Below are positions 1 to 11,959 of a stretch of DNA of 64,000 nucleotides, one piece after another (within the stretch, counting starts at the first letter, position 1; every line of letters starts with the position of its first letter). This DNA comes from Welwitschia mirabilis (lineage: Eukaryota; Gnetophyta; Gnetopsida; Welwitschiales), in the NCBI GenBank assembly GCA_051453625.1, contig JBOZIK010000001.1, forward strand, positions 176,883,351 through 176,947,350, in the 5' to 3' direction. The position numbers and the translations under genes are program-made. Under the pieces are notes generated by a model, which was not told where the DNA came from, ran no database searches, and saw only the letters and a list, made by a program, of their open reading frames with translations.

Positions 1-390
1 GGTTGCCCTCATGATCTAAATAAATCATAGAACTATCACTTAACTATGATCAACTTAAAGCATAAGGGACATTCACAGAATTGAAATAAAAGAGTAATTG
101 TATTAATCAAAGGAATTTTACATCCACTTACAACAAAATAACAGCTCCTCAATGAAAGATACATAGCCTAACATGAAGGAAACCCCTTTCTGCAGCTATT
201 GGATGGACCTCCTACTTTCAAGCTTTTATCAAAAGCATATCAAGTAGAAATGATGGTTTGAAAGTGAAGGAGAAAAGGTTATTTATAAGTTTACAATGAA
301 CCATAATTCTAGACATCTGTTAAGGAAATCCAAGCCATTCACATGGATCATTTGATACTCTTTACAATGAAATTTACTACCACAATGTAA
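1..390. other. No gene seen
   Basis: AT-rich sequence with no long frame and no motif that I recognise. It leads into the tandem repeat that starts near 395. Confidence 0.5.
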
Positions 391-394
391 AAAT

Positions 395-716
395 AGTTGT
401 CTTCCTGTCCATTGTCCATACGACAGTAGGGATGATGCTATCTTCTTACCTTAGAATGTATGCCCATGTGATACCATTAGCTCCGTGGGTTACCCACACA
501 TGTTACCAAGGTTATCGTCCTGTATGTCGTCCACATGACATAGGGGACAACACCTTGGACTGCGTTCCCATGTGCTATTGTCAGCTTCATGGGTTACTCA
601 CGCATGTTACCAAGGCTATCGTCCTATCTGTTGTTCACATGACAAAGGGGATGACACCTTGGACTATGTGCCCATGTGCTATCGTTAGCCGCTTGGGTTG
701 TCCTCACATTCGTTAT
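395..716. repeat. 104-bp tandem repeat, about 3 copies
   Basis: The words TGCCCATGTG (461), TTCCCATGTG (565) and TGCCCATGTG (669) recur at exactly 104 bp, each preceded by a stretch like GGGATGACACCTTGGACTATG and followed by GGGTTACYCACRCATGTTACCAAGG. A partial copy begins near 395. The 146-codon open frame lying over it (432-872) is not a gene: 104 is not a multiple of three, so each copy is read in a different frame and no peptide repeat results. The tract is richer in G+C than its surroundings. The source family was not recognised. Confidence 0.8.
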
Positions 717-869
717 CCTTTTTATCATCCAGAAAATGATGCCCTACCACCAAGTGCTGCTGTCCAAGTGTTTCATATTAGTTGTTCCTGTGTAGTTTTC
801 TTTATGAGTTGTTGTCCCCTTTGTCATGGGGACGATGATGGGGATGACACTCATCCCAAGCTCCTCAAG

Positions 870-1149
870 TAGCGTAAATTGGTATTCTTTACCTTTAGTC
901 CTCCTTCAATATGTTATGTATCATATCATGCCTAAAATACCTCCAATTATGCCAAGAATTACATGTTTTCATGATCATCTTGTTATCTCTTCATAATTAG
1001 CAAAATTGCATCTAAACCTATATAAATGTCCTGCAAAAGTACTCCAAATACAGCATCAAATTCCTACAAATTGGCATTGCAACAGGGGGTGTTATCATCT
1101 TAATTATAAATCCAATTACTCTATGGTTTAAAGTCATTCTATTTAGGCC
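870..1149. other. No gene seen
   Basis: AT-rich sequence downstream, on the minus strand, of the LINE endonuclease relic. A LINE reverse transcriptase would be expected here but none is recognisable, so that element seems cut off or too decayed. Confidence 0.4.
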
Positions 1150-1711
1150 TCAAGCCTTGATTATTATTGTGATTATTTCCTTTTCTATTAAAATCTTATT
1201 GATTTGGGATACTAATTGATTATCTTCAATCCTTTTGTTGGGTCGCATGAATTTACATCCTGGTACTATAATGTATAAAAAGTTTTCTTTCACCATGTAG
1301 TACTTAAGAAACTTAGCTCCCTTGCTATTGTAGTTTTCATCACTTTTTTTTTTCATTTATGAAAATACTGGTTAAATTCCCTTATGATTATCCATTTCAC
1401 TTTATTCTTGACTAAATTTTAAAATTTTTTCATCATTAAAGCTTTGTCTATATTATTTTGTGGATTGTAAACATTTGTTATGGTCCAATTTCTCTCTTTT
1501 AGGTATATTATTAGATGATCTCTACTATCATGAATTAATTCTACCTCCTTTATTAGCAAGATTATGATACCCCTTGAATTTCCTTGCACTGTCATAGCAA
1601 ATTTATTCTAACATGGTTAAAAATCACCTAATCTTATGTTATTATGCATTATCATTTCTTGTAAGCAAATCAATTTTATATTGTATTTGTTAATCAAATC
1701 TAGAAAGGTCT
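1150..1711 (-). pseudogene. LINE (L1-type) ORF2 endonuclease relic
   Basis: Read on the minus strand from 1711 down, the translation follows the plan of the apurinic-type endonuclease of plant L1 LINEs. It has an N-terminal KLICLQE (catalytic glutamate motif, usually LQET), then GIIIL, then TNVYNPQNN (usually NVYGP), then WIIIREFN where GDFN is expected, then PGCKFMRPNKR before IEDNQLVSQINKILIEKE, the counterpart of FTWSN.R..S.IDRFLIS. The Gly-Asp of GDFN has become Arg-Glu, and several stops break the frame; 68 codons stay open at 1150-1356. In a live element the domain nicks target DNA to prime reverse transcription. ORF1 zinc knuckles lie upstream on the same strand (2060-2310). No reverse transcriptase follows. 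Dead copy; family assignment is by motif order. Confidence 0.65.
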
Positions 1712-2059
1712 TTTTTTTTTATAAGAGGACCCTAAATTTCTACAATTCCAAGTGGTGCACTTCATTACACCTCTTCTTGTATGCTTCTTGAACTTTTTTT
1801 AATGAGTTCTTAATTGTTTCCTGGGAACTATTTGTTACATTTTCTACTACCTTACTATCTCTCAAAACTTTATTGTTGGTCCTTCCTTTCATGTGAGTTT
1901 CAACATCAATCAAATCCTCTTTTTTTATTTGTTTATCAATTTGGAGAAGTTCTTCCTCTTCTTCTAGTAGATATTGAAATGGATTGTTATTATGATTTTC
2001 TTTGTATTTATTTTATTTAGGATATACCACTATGTTCTTAATAATTTTTTCCTTTTTTT

Positions 2060-2310
2060 GTTTGTGCTAGCATTCATTCTGGTTATGCCATAATTTTTGA
2101 CAAAATGAATAAACTTATTTATTTCTATATTAAGTCTTTATTAGACTCTTTCTACATTCTTCCTTATTATGTCCTTATTTCCTATAATGTCTACATATTT
2201 TCCAAATCTCATACATCTTCCTAATACATTCTAGTCTTTCCACATGTCTTGCATGTTTTAAGGATATTCTCATAAATTACATTTAGATCATATGTTTTTC
2301 ATTTTGATTT
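2060..2310 (-). pseudogene. LINE ORF1 (gag-like) with zinc knuckles, relic
   Basis: On the minus strand the sequence reads YENILKTCKTCGKT, then ICRHYRK*GHNKEEC, then VYSFCQKLWHNQNEC. The last two match CX2CX4HX4C with one cysteine each changed to tyrosine (TGT to TAT) and, in the first of them, one stop. YENI..TCKTCGK resembles the lead-in YE.(L/I)...C..CG of plant LINE ORF1 knuckles. Such knuckles bind the element's RNA. Position and strand fit ORF1 of the LINE whose endonuclease is at 1150-1711. No complete ORF1 can be read; the coiled or RNA-binding part further upstream was not recognised. Confidence 0.55.
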
Positions 2311-2699
2311 ACCTCTCCTTTGTTTCTTAAACATTGATTCAAATATAAGATCTTGCTAAAACAAGCCTAGTTTGCTTGATAGTTCTTTTATTAAACTTAA
2401 TTAGTTCTTAAAATTGGGATGCAATTCTTTTTAAGATATCATTATCCTAGAAGTTGAGGGAAAATCTATGAATTTGAACTCATATTAGTAATTTTTTAAA
2501 TAGGTACAAGTCTACTTATATCCCTAGTATTGATTTAGCTAAAGTTAGACCTCTTCTTTTAAAGAACCACGGGCTTTTAGTAATTACCCCATCTCTATCT
2601 TCCTCGTTGTTGAACTGAAAGAGAATTAGACCTTTTGCATGATGATAACCTATAGTTTGCTAACTTCTATTTATTTGATGGCTACCTGCTACCTTATAA

Positions 2700-3690
2700 G
2701 GTCCAACCTCAGCTGAGGACTAGATGAAATGAACTGGTCTATCAAACTATATTGTAATTTTTTTTTATGTCAAAACACATATTTTTATATATGTCTAAGA
2801 CTAGCGTGTTCCCTTATTTGGAGAACTACTTCTTTTCCATTTCAATGGGCTAGTGTCATACCCTTAAATGTTACCTCAAATTAACCTAAACGAAAAATGC
2901 TAATGATGACTTACCTGCCAAGAATTCCTAAAGCCTTGCTAGAATCACCCCCCTACATGCTATAGCTTCTTTAGACTAAAACTGCTCCTATAAATCATTG
3001 TGTACTCCAAAGCCCTTAATCTCAGCCTCATATCCATTCTTAAAATCTTATTTGAGCATTCTTCATCTTCGCTTATTGCATGGGGGTGTTTTTTGCATAT
3101 TAGATAATGATGAGACCTATTTCTATTGAGTTTTTTTTTTGAAATTAGAATTTGATATTTAAATGAATATGTTACCATGTGTTTTTTTTTTTCTTTTTTT
3201 GTAAAGTATGAATTACTATTAAAAATAAGTACTATATTTCATTAGTTTCAATAACATTAGCTTGAAATACAAGTAACTCTACCATTAGAATAGTAATTAA
3301 CATTCTAATGTTATTCCTAATTCCAATAAAGAAGGAGAGTCTATTGCTATAATAATGTTTTTGTAAGAAAATTAGATTGTGTAAATAGATCTATTATGGA
3401 TAGCATTTATTTTTTATCATAGATTATAGCAAGTCAAGAAAGAAGTTAAAATGGATCTACACACTTACATGGATTATGTTTTTCATAGTAGGTATTTAAT
3501 TATTCATATCTAGTATTACATATTATGCCATTTTAGTGTAATTTCATTAGCATAATATTTCTTGCCTTTATTCATTAATAAGTTCAAAGGCTATATTTAC
3601 TTACTGTGGATACTTCTCAACCTTATTTGTTCGTCCTCTAAAAATAAGATCTTTTTATCTCAAGACTTTTCTATCAAAATTAATGATTTT
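2700..3690. other. No gene seen
   Basis: AT-rich with poly-T runs near 2760, 3130 and 3182. The short minus-strand frame at 2960-3178 has no recognisable motif and I do not treat it as a gene. Confidence 0.4.
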
Positions 3691-3692
3691 CT

Positions 3693-4025
3693 ATGGTTAG
3701 ATCTCTATTAATGCTTTTATTGATTATTTTTCATAGTGATTTTATTAGCATAATTACACTAATATTAATGATAAGATATACTAACATTTTTAATTCTAAT
3801 GTGATGCTTGAAGATAGGATTCTTACAAAGAATTCTTCTAAATTTGAATTGGAGGTATGTATGCCTTTACTTATAAACACTAAATTTAAATTTAATCTTG
3901 TTAGCTATTTACTCATTTGATTGTGTTTTTCATTTAATCTTATTAATGATACTTTAAAATTTGAGGAAATCATTATTTGTTATGATATTAAAGGCATCTT
4001 ACATTATTATAATACAATAATTTAT
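3693..4025 (+). pseudogene. LINE ORF1 C-terminal part, relic
   Basis: The plus-strand frame contains ILTKNSSKFELEVCMPLLIN, similar in layout to the segment before the zinc knuckle in plant L1 ORF1 proteins (usually ...R.FARVCV.IDLSKPL). It is followed near 3955 by LKFEEIIICYDIKGILHYYN, where KFE.I..CY.. and the histidine keep knuckle spacing but two cysteines have become isoleucine. Seventy-five codons are open at 3693-3920. The same strand carries an endonuclease trace at about 5490 and a reverse-transcriptase trace near 7200, so the three may belong to one LINE. Recognition is by pattern and is tentative. Confidence 0.4.
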
Positions 4026-5479
4026 AGAATTTTGATGGCTATTGCTATTATGTTAATGTAGATGTCAATGGTTATTATGAAGCTTGAAGAATAGGAAGAA
4101 AGCTCTTAATCCTTAAATTATATTATAAAAAATAAAAAATAAGATTTATCAATAGAAATATTAGAATTAATTCAAATTTAAATGTTCATTCTAGGTTAAC
4201 CAATGATTAGAATTCACCAGTGAGGAGATCTTAGTTATCTAATAGGCATTTGTAGGTTTGCAATTGGCAAAAAGTATTGAGAGGCAATACTACTTAATGT
4301 AGTAGCAAATAATGTTTGTAAAACCAGCTAAGAGAACTAGATTATGTGGTCCCCTTCTAGGCCATTTTGACTTCCAAGGCTAAAATGTAGACTACCTTGA
4401 TGATCATGGAAAGCTTTCATGTTCCTCTAGTTCCTAATTTAAGTATCTTAGTGCTTAATTAACTCAGAAGCATCAAGAAGAGAAAAAGGAGACTGCATTA
4501 GCAGGGTGTGAAAGAGGGTTCTTTACCTTTGGTATTGTTGAGTAAGAATGTTGAGTTCTCAACATCTTTATACAATTCCCTTCCTTATCAGATGAAAGAA
4601 AAGTGTACAGAAGGTTTCCCAACCCTCCTCCTGTTGGTCATACGCTTTTGTTTTGAGTTTGTATTGTTATGAGTTTGAAATTAATTTTCAAGGAAATAGA
4701 ATTCTAATTTCTTTGTAAAAAATGATTAGAATTCATTCAAGCAGAGATATTAATCTAGATTAATCAATCATTTTAATGTATCAATTGGAAAGAAAAGAAA
4801 TAAATTATAGCATATCACTGTTAAGTTTAAATGTCTTGAACTCTTAAATCTATATATGGGATAATGGAGATAACTTAAAATGGAAAAAATTATCATCTAA
4901 TAAGGATTTCATGAAAATGAAATGGAAAAACATATAAGTTACTAGAATAGAAGTAAAACTTACATATTTGAATTAAAAAAATTAAAAATTATTAGAGAAT
5001 AAAAAATTCAAAAAATTCATAAAAGGCTAATGTTATGAATGTCTTAACATTAATGGTAGCTTTTCAAAAAGATAATAGTTTAGACAACATTGATTTTTTT
5101 AATGATTTTGATATCTTTGCTTTTGCTAAAATATGAGAAGAAATATTTAAAATAATTTCATATTTCGAGACTTTTAAGGTTTTTTACTTTTAATCATTAA
5201 GAAAGTAGTAAAGGTATATCTTTTAGTAAAATCACTTGCATTATCAAAGATATTATCCAAAAATTCATCAGTATCCTCCTAATTAATAATTATAAATCAT
5301 TTATAAGGCCTAAAATCTCTTATTCCTTTTGATAAATTTATTTAGATTTTTATCATTTTACACAAAAAAGTGATTTAATATGTAATCATTTAGGATTATT
5401 TGATGATATTATTCCTTGTTCATGTAAAGAAAATATTGTAAAAATTTTAGACAATAGAAATATATCTCTTTATTGATGA

Positions 5480-5640
5480 TTTTCACATAAGACTGATGAT
5501 TTTAATGTAATACTTGATACATGAGAAGCTGAGATTTGAAATGAAAGAAAGTTAATGGTTTGATAGATGATCAGTAGGTTTAATATTCTCAAGATGGATA
5601 TTTCAATAAAATAAGAATAGGTTTCTATTATAATGTTATA
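5480..5640 (+). pseudogene. LINE ORF2 endonuclease trace
   Basis: TDDFNVILDT is read at about 5491-5520, the counterpart of GDFNVIL in LINE endonucleases with Gly changed to Asp. It is followed after stops by NERKLMV and by MISRFNILKMD in nearby frames, the counterpart of the region after GDFN that ends in a short helix before FTW. The preceding 400 bases are too decayed to place. Downstream, 5900-6500 has lysine-rich fragments that would suit the linker before reverse transcriptase, without a diagnostic motif. Confidence 0.4.
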
Positions 5641-6639
5641 GTATATATGTTTTTAATTTTTAATAGTATAAAATGTTTTCTATAATTAGTTTTATTCATG
5701 TTTTTAGGGAACTAAGGAATTCTTAAATGAATTTCCTTATATTAATTCATATATTATTCATATGATTCAAAATGTTTAAGATTCCTAATTCATTAGGTAA
5801 ATCCAAACATCATATATTTCTTAAACTTAAAAAAAAGGTCTAATATTCATTAAGAAATCACTGAAGACTTAAAACATGGGCATTACAATGAAGTATAAAA
5901 TTATTTGGTTAGCGAGTATTCATAATAAAGATATTTTTTAAACTCTTTATATGTTCTTTAATAAGTGGGAAAAAATTAAGAAAGAAAGGTTGGTAAAGTT
6001 ATACTTTGACAAGAAAAATGAAAAATGCTAGATTAAACATAAAAAGAAAAATGAATGAACAAAAAGATATAGCAATAAATCTTACAAGATATTAATTTAA
6101 AATAAAAACACTCTTTTATAAAAGAGGAATAAGCTCAACTTGTTTAAAAGACTAGAAAAGATTCAAAAAGTTCTACTGCTTATTTTAGAATGATAAGTAA
6201 GAGGAGTTTAAATTTCCCTTTAAGGAAACCAAATGTTTCTTTGAAAATCTCTTTAGTTCTAAGGAAATAGGAAAATATATGTTTTTTTTGTGTCAAAATA
6301 AAAATAATTTTTAATTACATTATAGAAGGTATTTAAAAATTTAGTGTTAACAAAGCAATAGTAGCCTTATTTTTTATGCAAAAACTCATTAATGGAAAGG
6401 AATTCCAATTGATAAAGTAAGACAAGAAAACTAAATGGAAGTCTTCAAAAAGGTTTTTAAAAAAAGAACAAAAAATTAGAAAATCCATTATTCTCTTTAA
6501 AAAAGTAACAAAGAAGATTTAAATAATAATATATTTCTTGTAATCAATAATATTTTTTATAAACTTTTAAAATCTATATTATAAATAATAATTTACAAAT
6601 GAGTAGAGGAAAATAACATGAAAGTGAATTCACTCATAC

Positions 6640-7260
6640 ATTTTCATCAAAATTATTTTTCTAATGATCACTACCTCACTCTTCATTGGTATTTTGATTT
6701 TATCTAGAACATTGGAAAGGATATTTTTATTTACTCTATTAATTTTTGAAAGAACTATGATTTAGTGATTTGAGAAAAATTATGACAATTTTCATTCAAT
6801 ATAACTATTTTTATAAATCTTCTATTTGACACTGAAAAATTAGATGAAGTTGTCACTGGAGTTAAATATGTTTATTCAAAAGAGTTTTTTAAAAGTTTTA
6901 GTGAAATAAAATAATAAAAGAATATTTGCTTTCTCTGAACTTATGTACAATTTTAATGATAAATTAGAGGACTTAATGCATTTTATTACCACAAATCACT
7001 TTATTAAGATAATTTATATTATAGTAAATATTTTTCTTTACATAGATGATTCAAATTGATTTCCACATTTTAAAGAGATGTGATATAGATGATTTATATC
7101 TTAGATGAATTTTGTAATTATTTAAGGAGAATAAATGTTGATAAACCTAAAAATCATGTGTTTAGATGAATTTTAAAACTATTTAATTTGAGAATAAATA
7201 TTGATAAAACTAAAGTCATGTCGGATGGGAGTAGAAGTAAAGATTACAAATTTCTCTTGG
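6640..7260 (+). pseudogene. LINE reverse-transcriptase trace
   Basis: Near 7045 the plus strand reads FLYIDDS, a possible counterpart of the catalytic YADD box. At about 7185-7225 it reads LRINIDKTKVMSDG, matching the L.IN..KTKVM motif that follows the YADD box in plant L1 reverse transcriptases. A 61-bp tandem duplication (7103-7224) has doubled the latter motif; its first copy reads RRINVDKPK. Many stops and frame changes are present. Confidence rests on the INIDKTKVM motif and on the endonuclease trace 1.7 kb upstream on the same strand. Confidence 0.4.
7103..7224. repeat. 61-bp tandem duplication
   Basis: AGATGAATTTTGTAATTA at 7103 and AGATGAATTTTAAAACTA at 7164 begin two adjacent copies, each continuing with GAGAATAAATRTTGATAAA. 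It duplicates one motif of the LINE relic. Confidence 0.75.
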
Positions 7261-9810
7261 TAATAAACTAAAATAACTATTTTTCTTTAAAAGATACTTT
7301 GGCCTGTAATTCTCTAGAAATTGTAAATGGATAGATGTATGTATGAAAGAAATAAATGTCCTATAAAGTATTTTTGCTCCTTAATCAACAAATGCAAAAA
7401 CTTAATAATTTAATCTTGGAAAGTTCATAAGGAACTCTCCTGAAAAATTGTCCTCTACATTATTTTCTATGAAGTTTTAATATGGGAATTAAGTTTTCCA
7501 AAGAATGTATAAAAATTAATTTAGAAAGTATAAAATAAATTTCTTTTTTTAAAATTTTATCAAAAGTAATTGATGTAATATAAAATAAATTTTATTTGAA
7601 ATTTCAATTAAAATCCTAAACATGATATGAAATGTTATTATTTGAAGCTAATATGTTACCTTTGGAGGTTAAAATGATTTTTCAATTTGTTACTTATGTT
7701 CAAAGGCTTTAAAATTTTAAACCAATCAAAATTTTAAAGGCAGTGTTAGATGCATCTTAAAAGAAAGGCTAGTTTTTGAAGGAAAACTTAGTTAAAGAAG
7801 TGGAACATAGAGGTTGATATTCTAAAAATAATGTCAATTGCATTCAAAAGTTAGTTTAACAAAAGATAATATAAAAATATCCTCTAACTTAGAAGGGAAG
7901 AGAAAATTATATTTTAATAAGATTAGAGAATGGACTATATCGAAAGACCCTTTTATTTGAATGTTGCAATTTTAATTAAAGTTTAAGGATTAATCAGAAG
8001 AGTAATAATGACTAGTTATCAAAATTTAAAGATGATAGAATATTCCAAGGGATTAATGAACATGCAAGTTATTTTTGAAGTCGTTAAAGATAAATAACTT
8101 TTTTTTTCTTTAGTTCTCTCAAAACTTATTTAGTAAGAGAACAATGAAACATAATTGTAGATAGTTTACTTATTTGTTTTAACTATTTTTACTTTATCTT
8201 GTGGTGATTATTTTAAGGTTGTATAAAAATTATTTAGACTTGTAACTTTTTTAATCTAATAGATAATATGGGTTTTTATGAATGTACCAAAAAAAATTCA
8301 TACACATTTCAATTCCAGAATAAAGTAGTAATATGTAATAGTGTAATGTTTATAATGAATAGCATAGGAAATGACGATGATATTTAATTTAAACTTTTGA
8401 TTAAATAAAATATGGAACATTTACTATTTAGAAGATAATAAAGTATAAATAACTAATGATAGAATCATAAAATTAAATTTTAAAATGAAGAACTGATATT
8501 AATTATGTTCCCTTTCCTCTCTTTTTCTTTAAGTTAAAATAAAGAAAATAATATTATGAACATTTGTTTCCTAAGAAATATTTATTATTATATATTTACT
8601 AATATTTTTTGGTTTGATTAAAAGTAAATTTCTATAGAGTATAGTTATAGTTATGAATAGAGAATAATAAGGTAAGATTAATGTCATAATTATGATTTTT
8701 ATAGAATCACTCCATGATTGATCATTTAGTTATGCTCAGATATTGTATGATTCTAGAAATAAACCCAAAAGAAAAATTTTCATTTACTTTGTACAGTTAC
8801 TAAAGCATATGAATCTATTAAGAGAAGTAAATTTTGGTAATGATTAGTGAATATTAGCACATCTCCTAATTTAAGTACAACAAATCTAAGGTTACATTAA
8901 GAGGTATGATTTAAATTAAAAATAATAAGTAATATAACTTTGTTAATCTTCATACTGAAATTAGGGTAAAGTAGGAACAAACATGCTTTCTAACTCTATT
9001 TTATGTTTTTATAGATAAATTACAAGAGTGGCTATATAAGGTGTTCATGGAACATTTAGTTTAAATTAGTTAGTTCATTGTCAATCTCCATATCTTTTCT
9101 AAGGATGCAATCTTAAATTTACATTAAAACACATCATACATGTTGGATGATTTTTGTATAACTAGTGATTTAAAGCAAAATTTTGGTAAAATCAAGATTC
9201 TATGTTGTAATACTAAAAGCATTAATTCTAAGTCCAAGATTTTCAATAGGCTAGTTGAAATAGTTCCCTCTCATAAACATTTGAATCTTCATTCCTCTCA
9301 TAACAGCTAGTGGGATAAATGTACCTAAAAAAGAATAGTAAGAAATAAAGATGGTTTGTATGGAACATAAAATAAATGTAAAAGAATAGAACTTATGGCT
9401 TGAAAAGTAGGGGAGCACAATTGTTTCAAAAAATTGTTAGGCTACTAATACTCTATGGTTGTATAATGTAGAAACCAAACTTGGTAGAAAAATGATGGAA
9501 TAATTTGAAAAACATTTTGATTTCTAAATTTGAGGTTAAGGCTTAAGCCATATGTCATACTCTATTAAAAGAAAACATGCTTCTACTAAAAGGTAAATCA
9601 ATGTTTCATTTTATTGCTTATGTGTTAAGGACTAAAAATATATAGCTATGGAAATTTCATAATTACTTTTATAAGCTATCAATATCAAAGATAAATATGT
9701 TTCTACAGAGGGGGAAAGATAAAACAGTAGAAACTAAATTAGAGGATTTATATTTTACTAAAAGAAACATTCAATGTAGGATAAAATTAAGATTCTTTAG
9801 AAGCTCTAGT
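7261..9810. other. No gene seen
   Basis: AT-rich sequence, probably including more decayed LINE downstream of the reverse-transcriptase trace, but nothing I can name. All frames are short. Confidence 0.35.
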
Positions 9811-9825
9811 AAAATGTAGAGGATA

Positions 9826-10104
9826 GGCAAGGACCCTAGCTCACTAGTTAAGTCTAGTTAGTGATTTCCTTATGGTCAAGAGTTTAGATCCCCACAAGAA
9901 ACTCAAGGGTTTATGGTGGTTATCCCTAAAAAAAAACCATGATAGTACCCTAGTCTTCTCATCTTGGCTAAGGTATTATCTTTTCTTAGTGTTGACTTGG
10001 GTTTAAATAAGTCTCTACCTTGGACTTGGTGGTAAATGTAAGACATAAATGGCAATGTGTAAGACCCATGATAAAGGCACTAACCAATTATTGTATATCT
10101 AAAA
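9826..10104 (+). mobile_element. tRNA-derived SINE with target-site duplications
   Basis: The head carries the two internal RNA polymerase III promoter boxes of a tRNA-derived SINE: an A-box-like TAGCTCACTAGTTAAG at about 9838, and a B-box-like GAGTTTAGATCC at about 9883, where GGTTCGAATCC is expected and the changes are transitions. A body of about 200 bp follows, ending in an A-run. The copy is bracketed by AAAATGTAGAGGATA (9811-9825) and AAAATGTATAGGGTA (10105-10119), 13 of 15 bases identical, as left by LINE-driven insertion. The element is non-coding and would rely on a LINE partner; L1-type LINE relics occur in the window, but no shared 3' tail was demonstrated. Exact ends are uncertain by a few bases because the A-run overlaps the duplication. 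Confidence 0.7.
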
Positions 10105-10263
10105 AAAATGTATAGGGTAAAAATAAATTTTATCTTTAATATATTCATAGGAAAATCTTAATCAAGATCCATACTACTTAAGTTTTATAATTGGAATTAG
10201 GATTAGAGGGTTAAGTAGTAGGGTGTAAATGAGTTCTTATCACTTATAAGTACAAAAAGATAG

Positions 10264-11512
10264 TGAAATTCCTAGAGGATGGTGAATAGGAATAATGATC
10301 ACTTTTAAATCAAAAACCAAATTCTAAAATGAAATTAATTAGCATGAAATTAAAGTCTAAATCCAAGAAAAATCATAAAATAAAGAAATAATAGTCCACC
10401 AGATTTATAGTGGTTTGGTAATGTGCCTACTCCACTCTTGAAGAAAAGACAATATGACATCTTTCTTGATTCCCTTATCACTCTTAAACTAATGATTTTC
10501 TAGCTGATCATCAACCTCTCTTACAATAGTGATGATTTTTCATGATTATCAACCTTACATATAATAGTACTGATTTTTCAGGCTTATCATTAGCCTTATG
10601 CATAATCATGATGATTTTCTAGGATTATCACCAACCTCTTACACTTAAAGTCTTTTAATGGATTAGACTCAACAACAAGAAGAATAGAAGAACAATGAGA
10701 TGTGCCTTAAGCACAGATGAAATAGTGTAGGATCTACTTTGAATGAATATGTAAGATAGGATCACAAATCACCAATAGATCACTCAAGATCATATTTAAG
10801 TTCTCTTCATAAAACTATATATTCCAAATATTTTGGTCCACAAACATGGTTAATCCTAACAAAATGGGTTTTACTCCTTTTATAGAGAAAGGATAAATAG
10901 CTGTTGAAGAGAAACCTTGAATAATGATTCCAATGCATGTCAATTTATATTCTAATCAAATTCATATTTCCAATGTGATTGAAACACATGCCAGAAGAGA
11001 ATAGCTATTGAAACTCATTATGCTTTTGCCCAAAGATGACCATTTTTCCAATGATTTAAAGAAAGGACATTCGTCTTAAGAATTGGAGACATCCTTGCTC
11101 TTAGGAGGAAAGATGTATACCATTAAGTCATGTGGACATTCACACTACTAGAAGTATGAGGATGTTTCCTCTTGAAGGAGATGGACATCCATGCCTATCA
11201 CAGGTGCATACTAAGAAAAAAGGAATGAAGGGATGATGTCTGGGCTATTTGAAGTGGGGATGTCTATAACTGAGACATGTCAATTATGTTTCCTATAAGA
11301 AAAGAAAATGTTCACCCTATTTGGATGGGGACATCTAGGCCTGAGACCTATCATAGATACAATTTACCTATAAGAAGAGGAGACATCCATCTTATTTTGA
11401 GTGGCAACATTTGCAAGCAAAGGTTAGCTTCTTAATATGACTGTGATGAATGATGATCATATTTTTACTTGAATCTCATACTTGTTGGCATTATTGAAAC
11501 TTTATACTTACA
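10264..11512 (-). repeat. Copia 3' LTR
   Basis: It starts TGAAATTCCTAG and ends TTATACTTACA on the plus strand, so both ends have the TG..CA signature. It matches 16196-17446 along its whole length with many substitutions. On the minus strand a TATA-like CTATAAAAG lies at about 10877-10885. About 40-bp internal repeats occupy 10493-10640. It abuts the polypurine tract at 11513. Confidence 0.9.
10493..10640. repeat. About 40-bp repeat, 4 copies, inside Copia LTR
   Basis: TGATTTTCTAG-type words followed by TTATCATCAACCTC recur at 10493, 10533, 10571 and 10612. On the element's own strand this lies downstream of the TATA-like box, so it would be in the transcribed leader. The 5' LTR has the same array at about 16429-16585. 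Confidence 0.7.
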
Positions 11513-11526
11513 ATTTCCTCCTTTTT
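11513..11526 (-). other. Polypurine tract of Copia element
   Basis: The minus strand reads AAAAAGGAGGAAAT directly before the 3' LTR start TGTAAG. This is the expected place and composition for the plus-strand primer of reverse transcription. Confidence 0.85.
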
Positions 11527-11959
11527 AATAATGACAAGTCCATTAATCTAAAAAGCCATTTCATAACCTCCTCTTGAGTTTGATGACTAGCTTCCCTTGA
11601 GTTTGATATCCCTATTAGAATGAGAAAAAGATACAACCATTTTATCTCATATAGTTTTTGCATTACTCCTCCTTTTGAAATTAAAATAATTAATACACAA
11701 AAATACTTGTGAAATGCATGTGTATAGGAAAATAATAAACATACATGATGAAAATAATAGATTTTATATTAAATATTAATTAAAGAGATGATTTACATAT
11801 TTATCAATTTGGAGTACATAAGAGTAAACTTTGACTGACAAGCACAAAAATACAATAGACATAAGGACACAAAGATACAAAGACAAAAAGACACAAAGAA
11901 TAGAATAAGATACTATGGTAAAAGAAAGATGAAAACACAATTAACTAAATTCCTCCACA

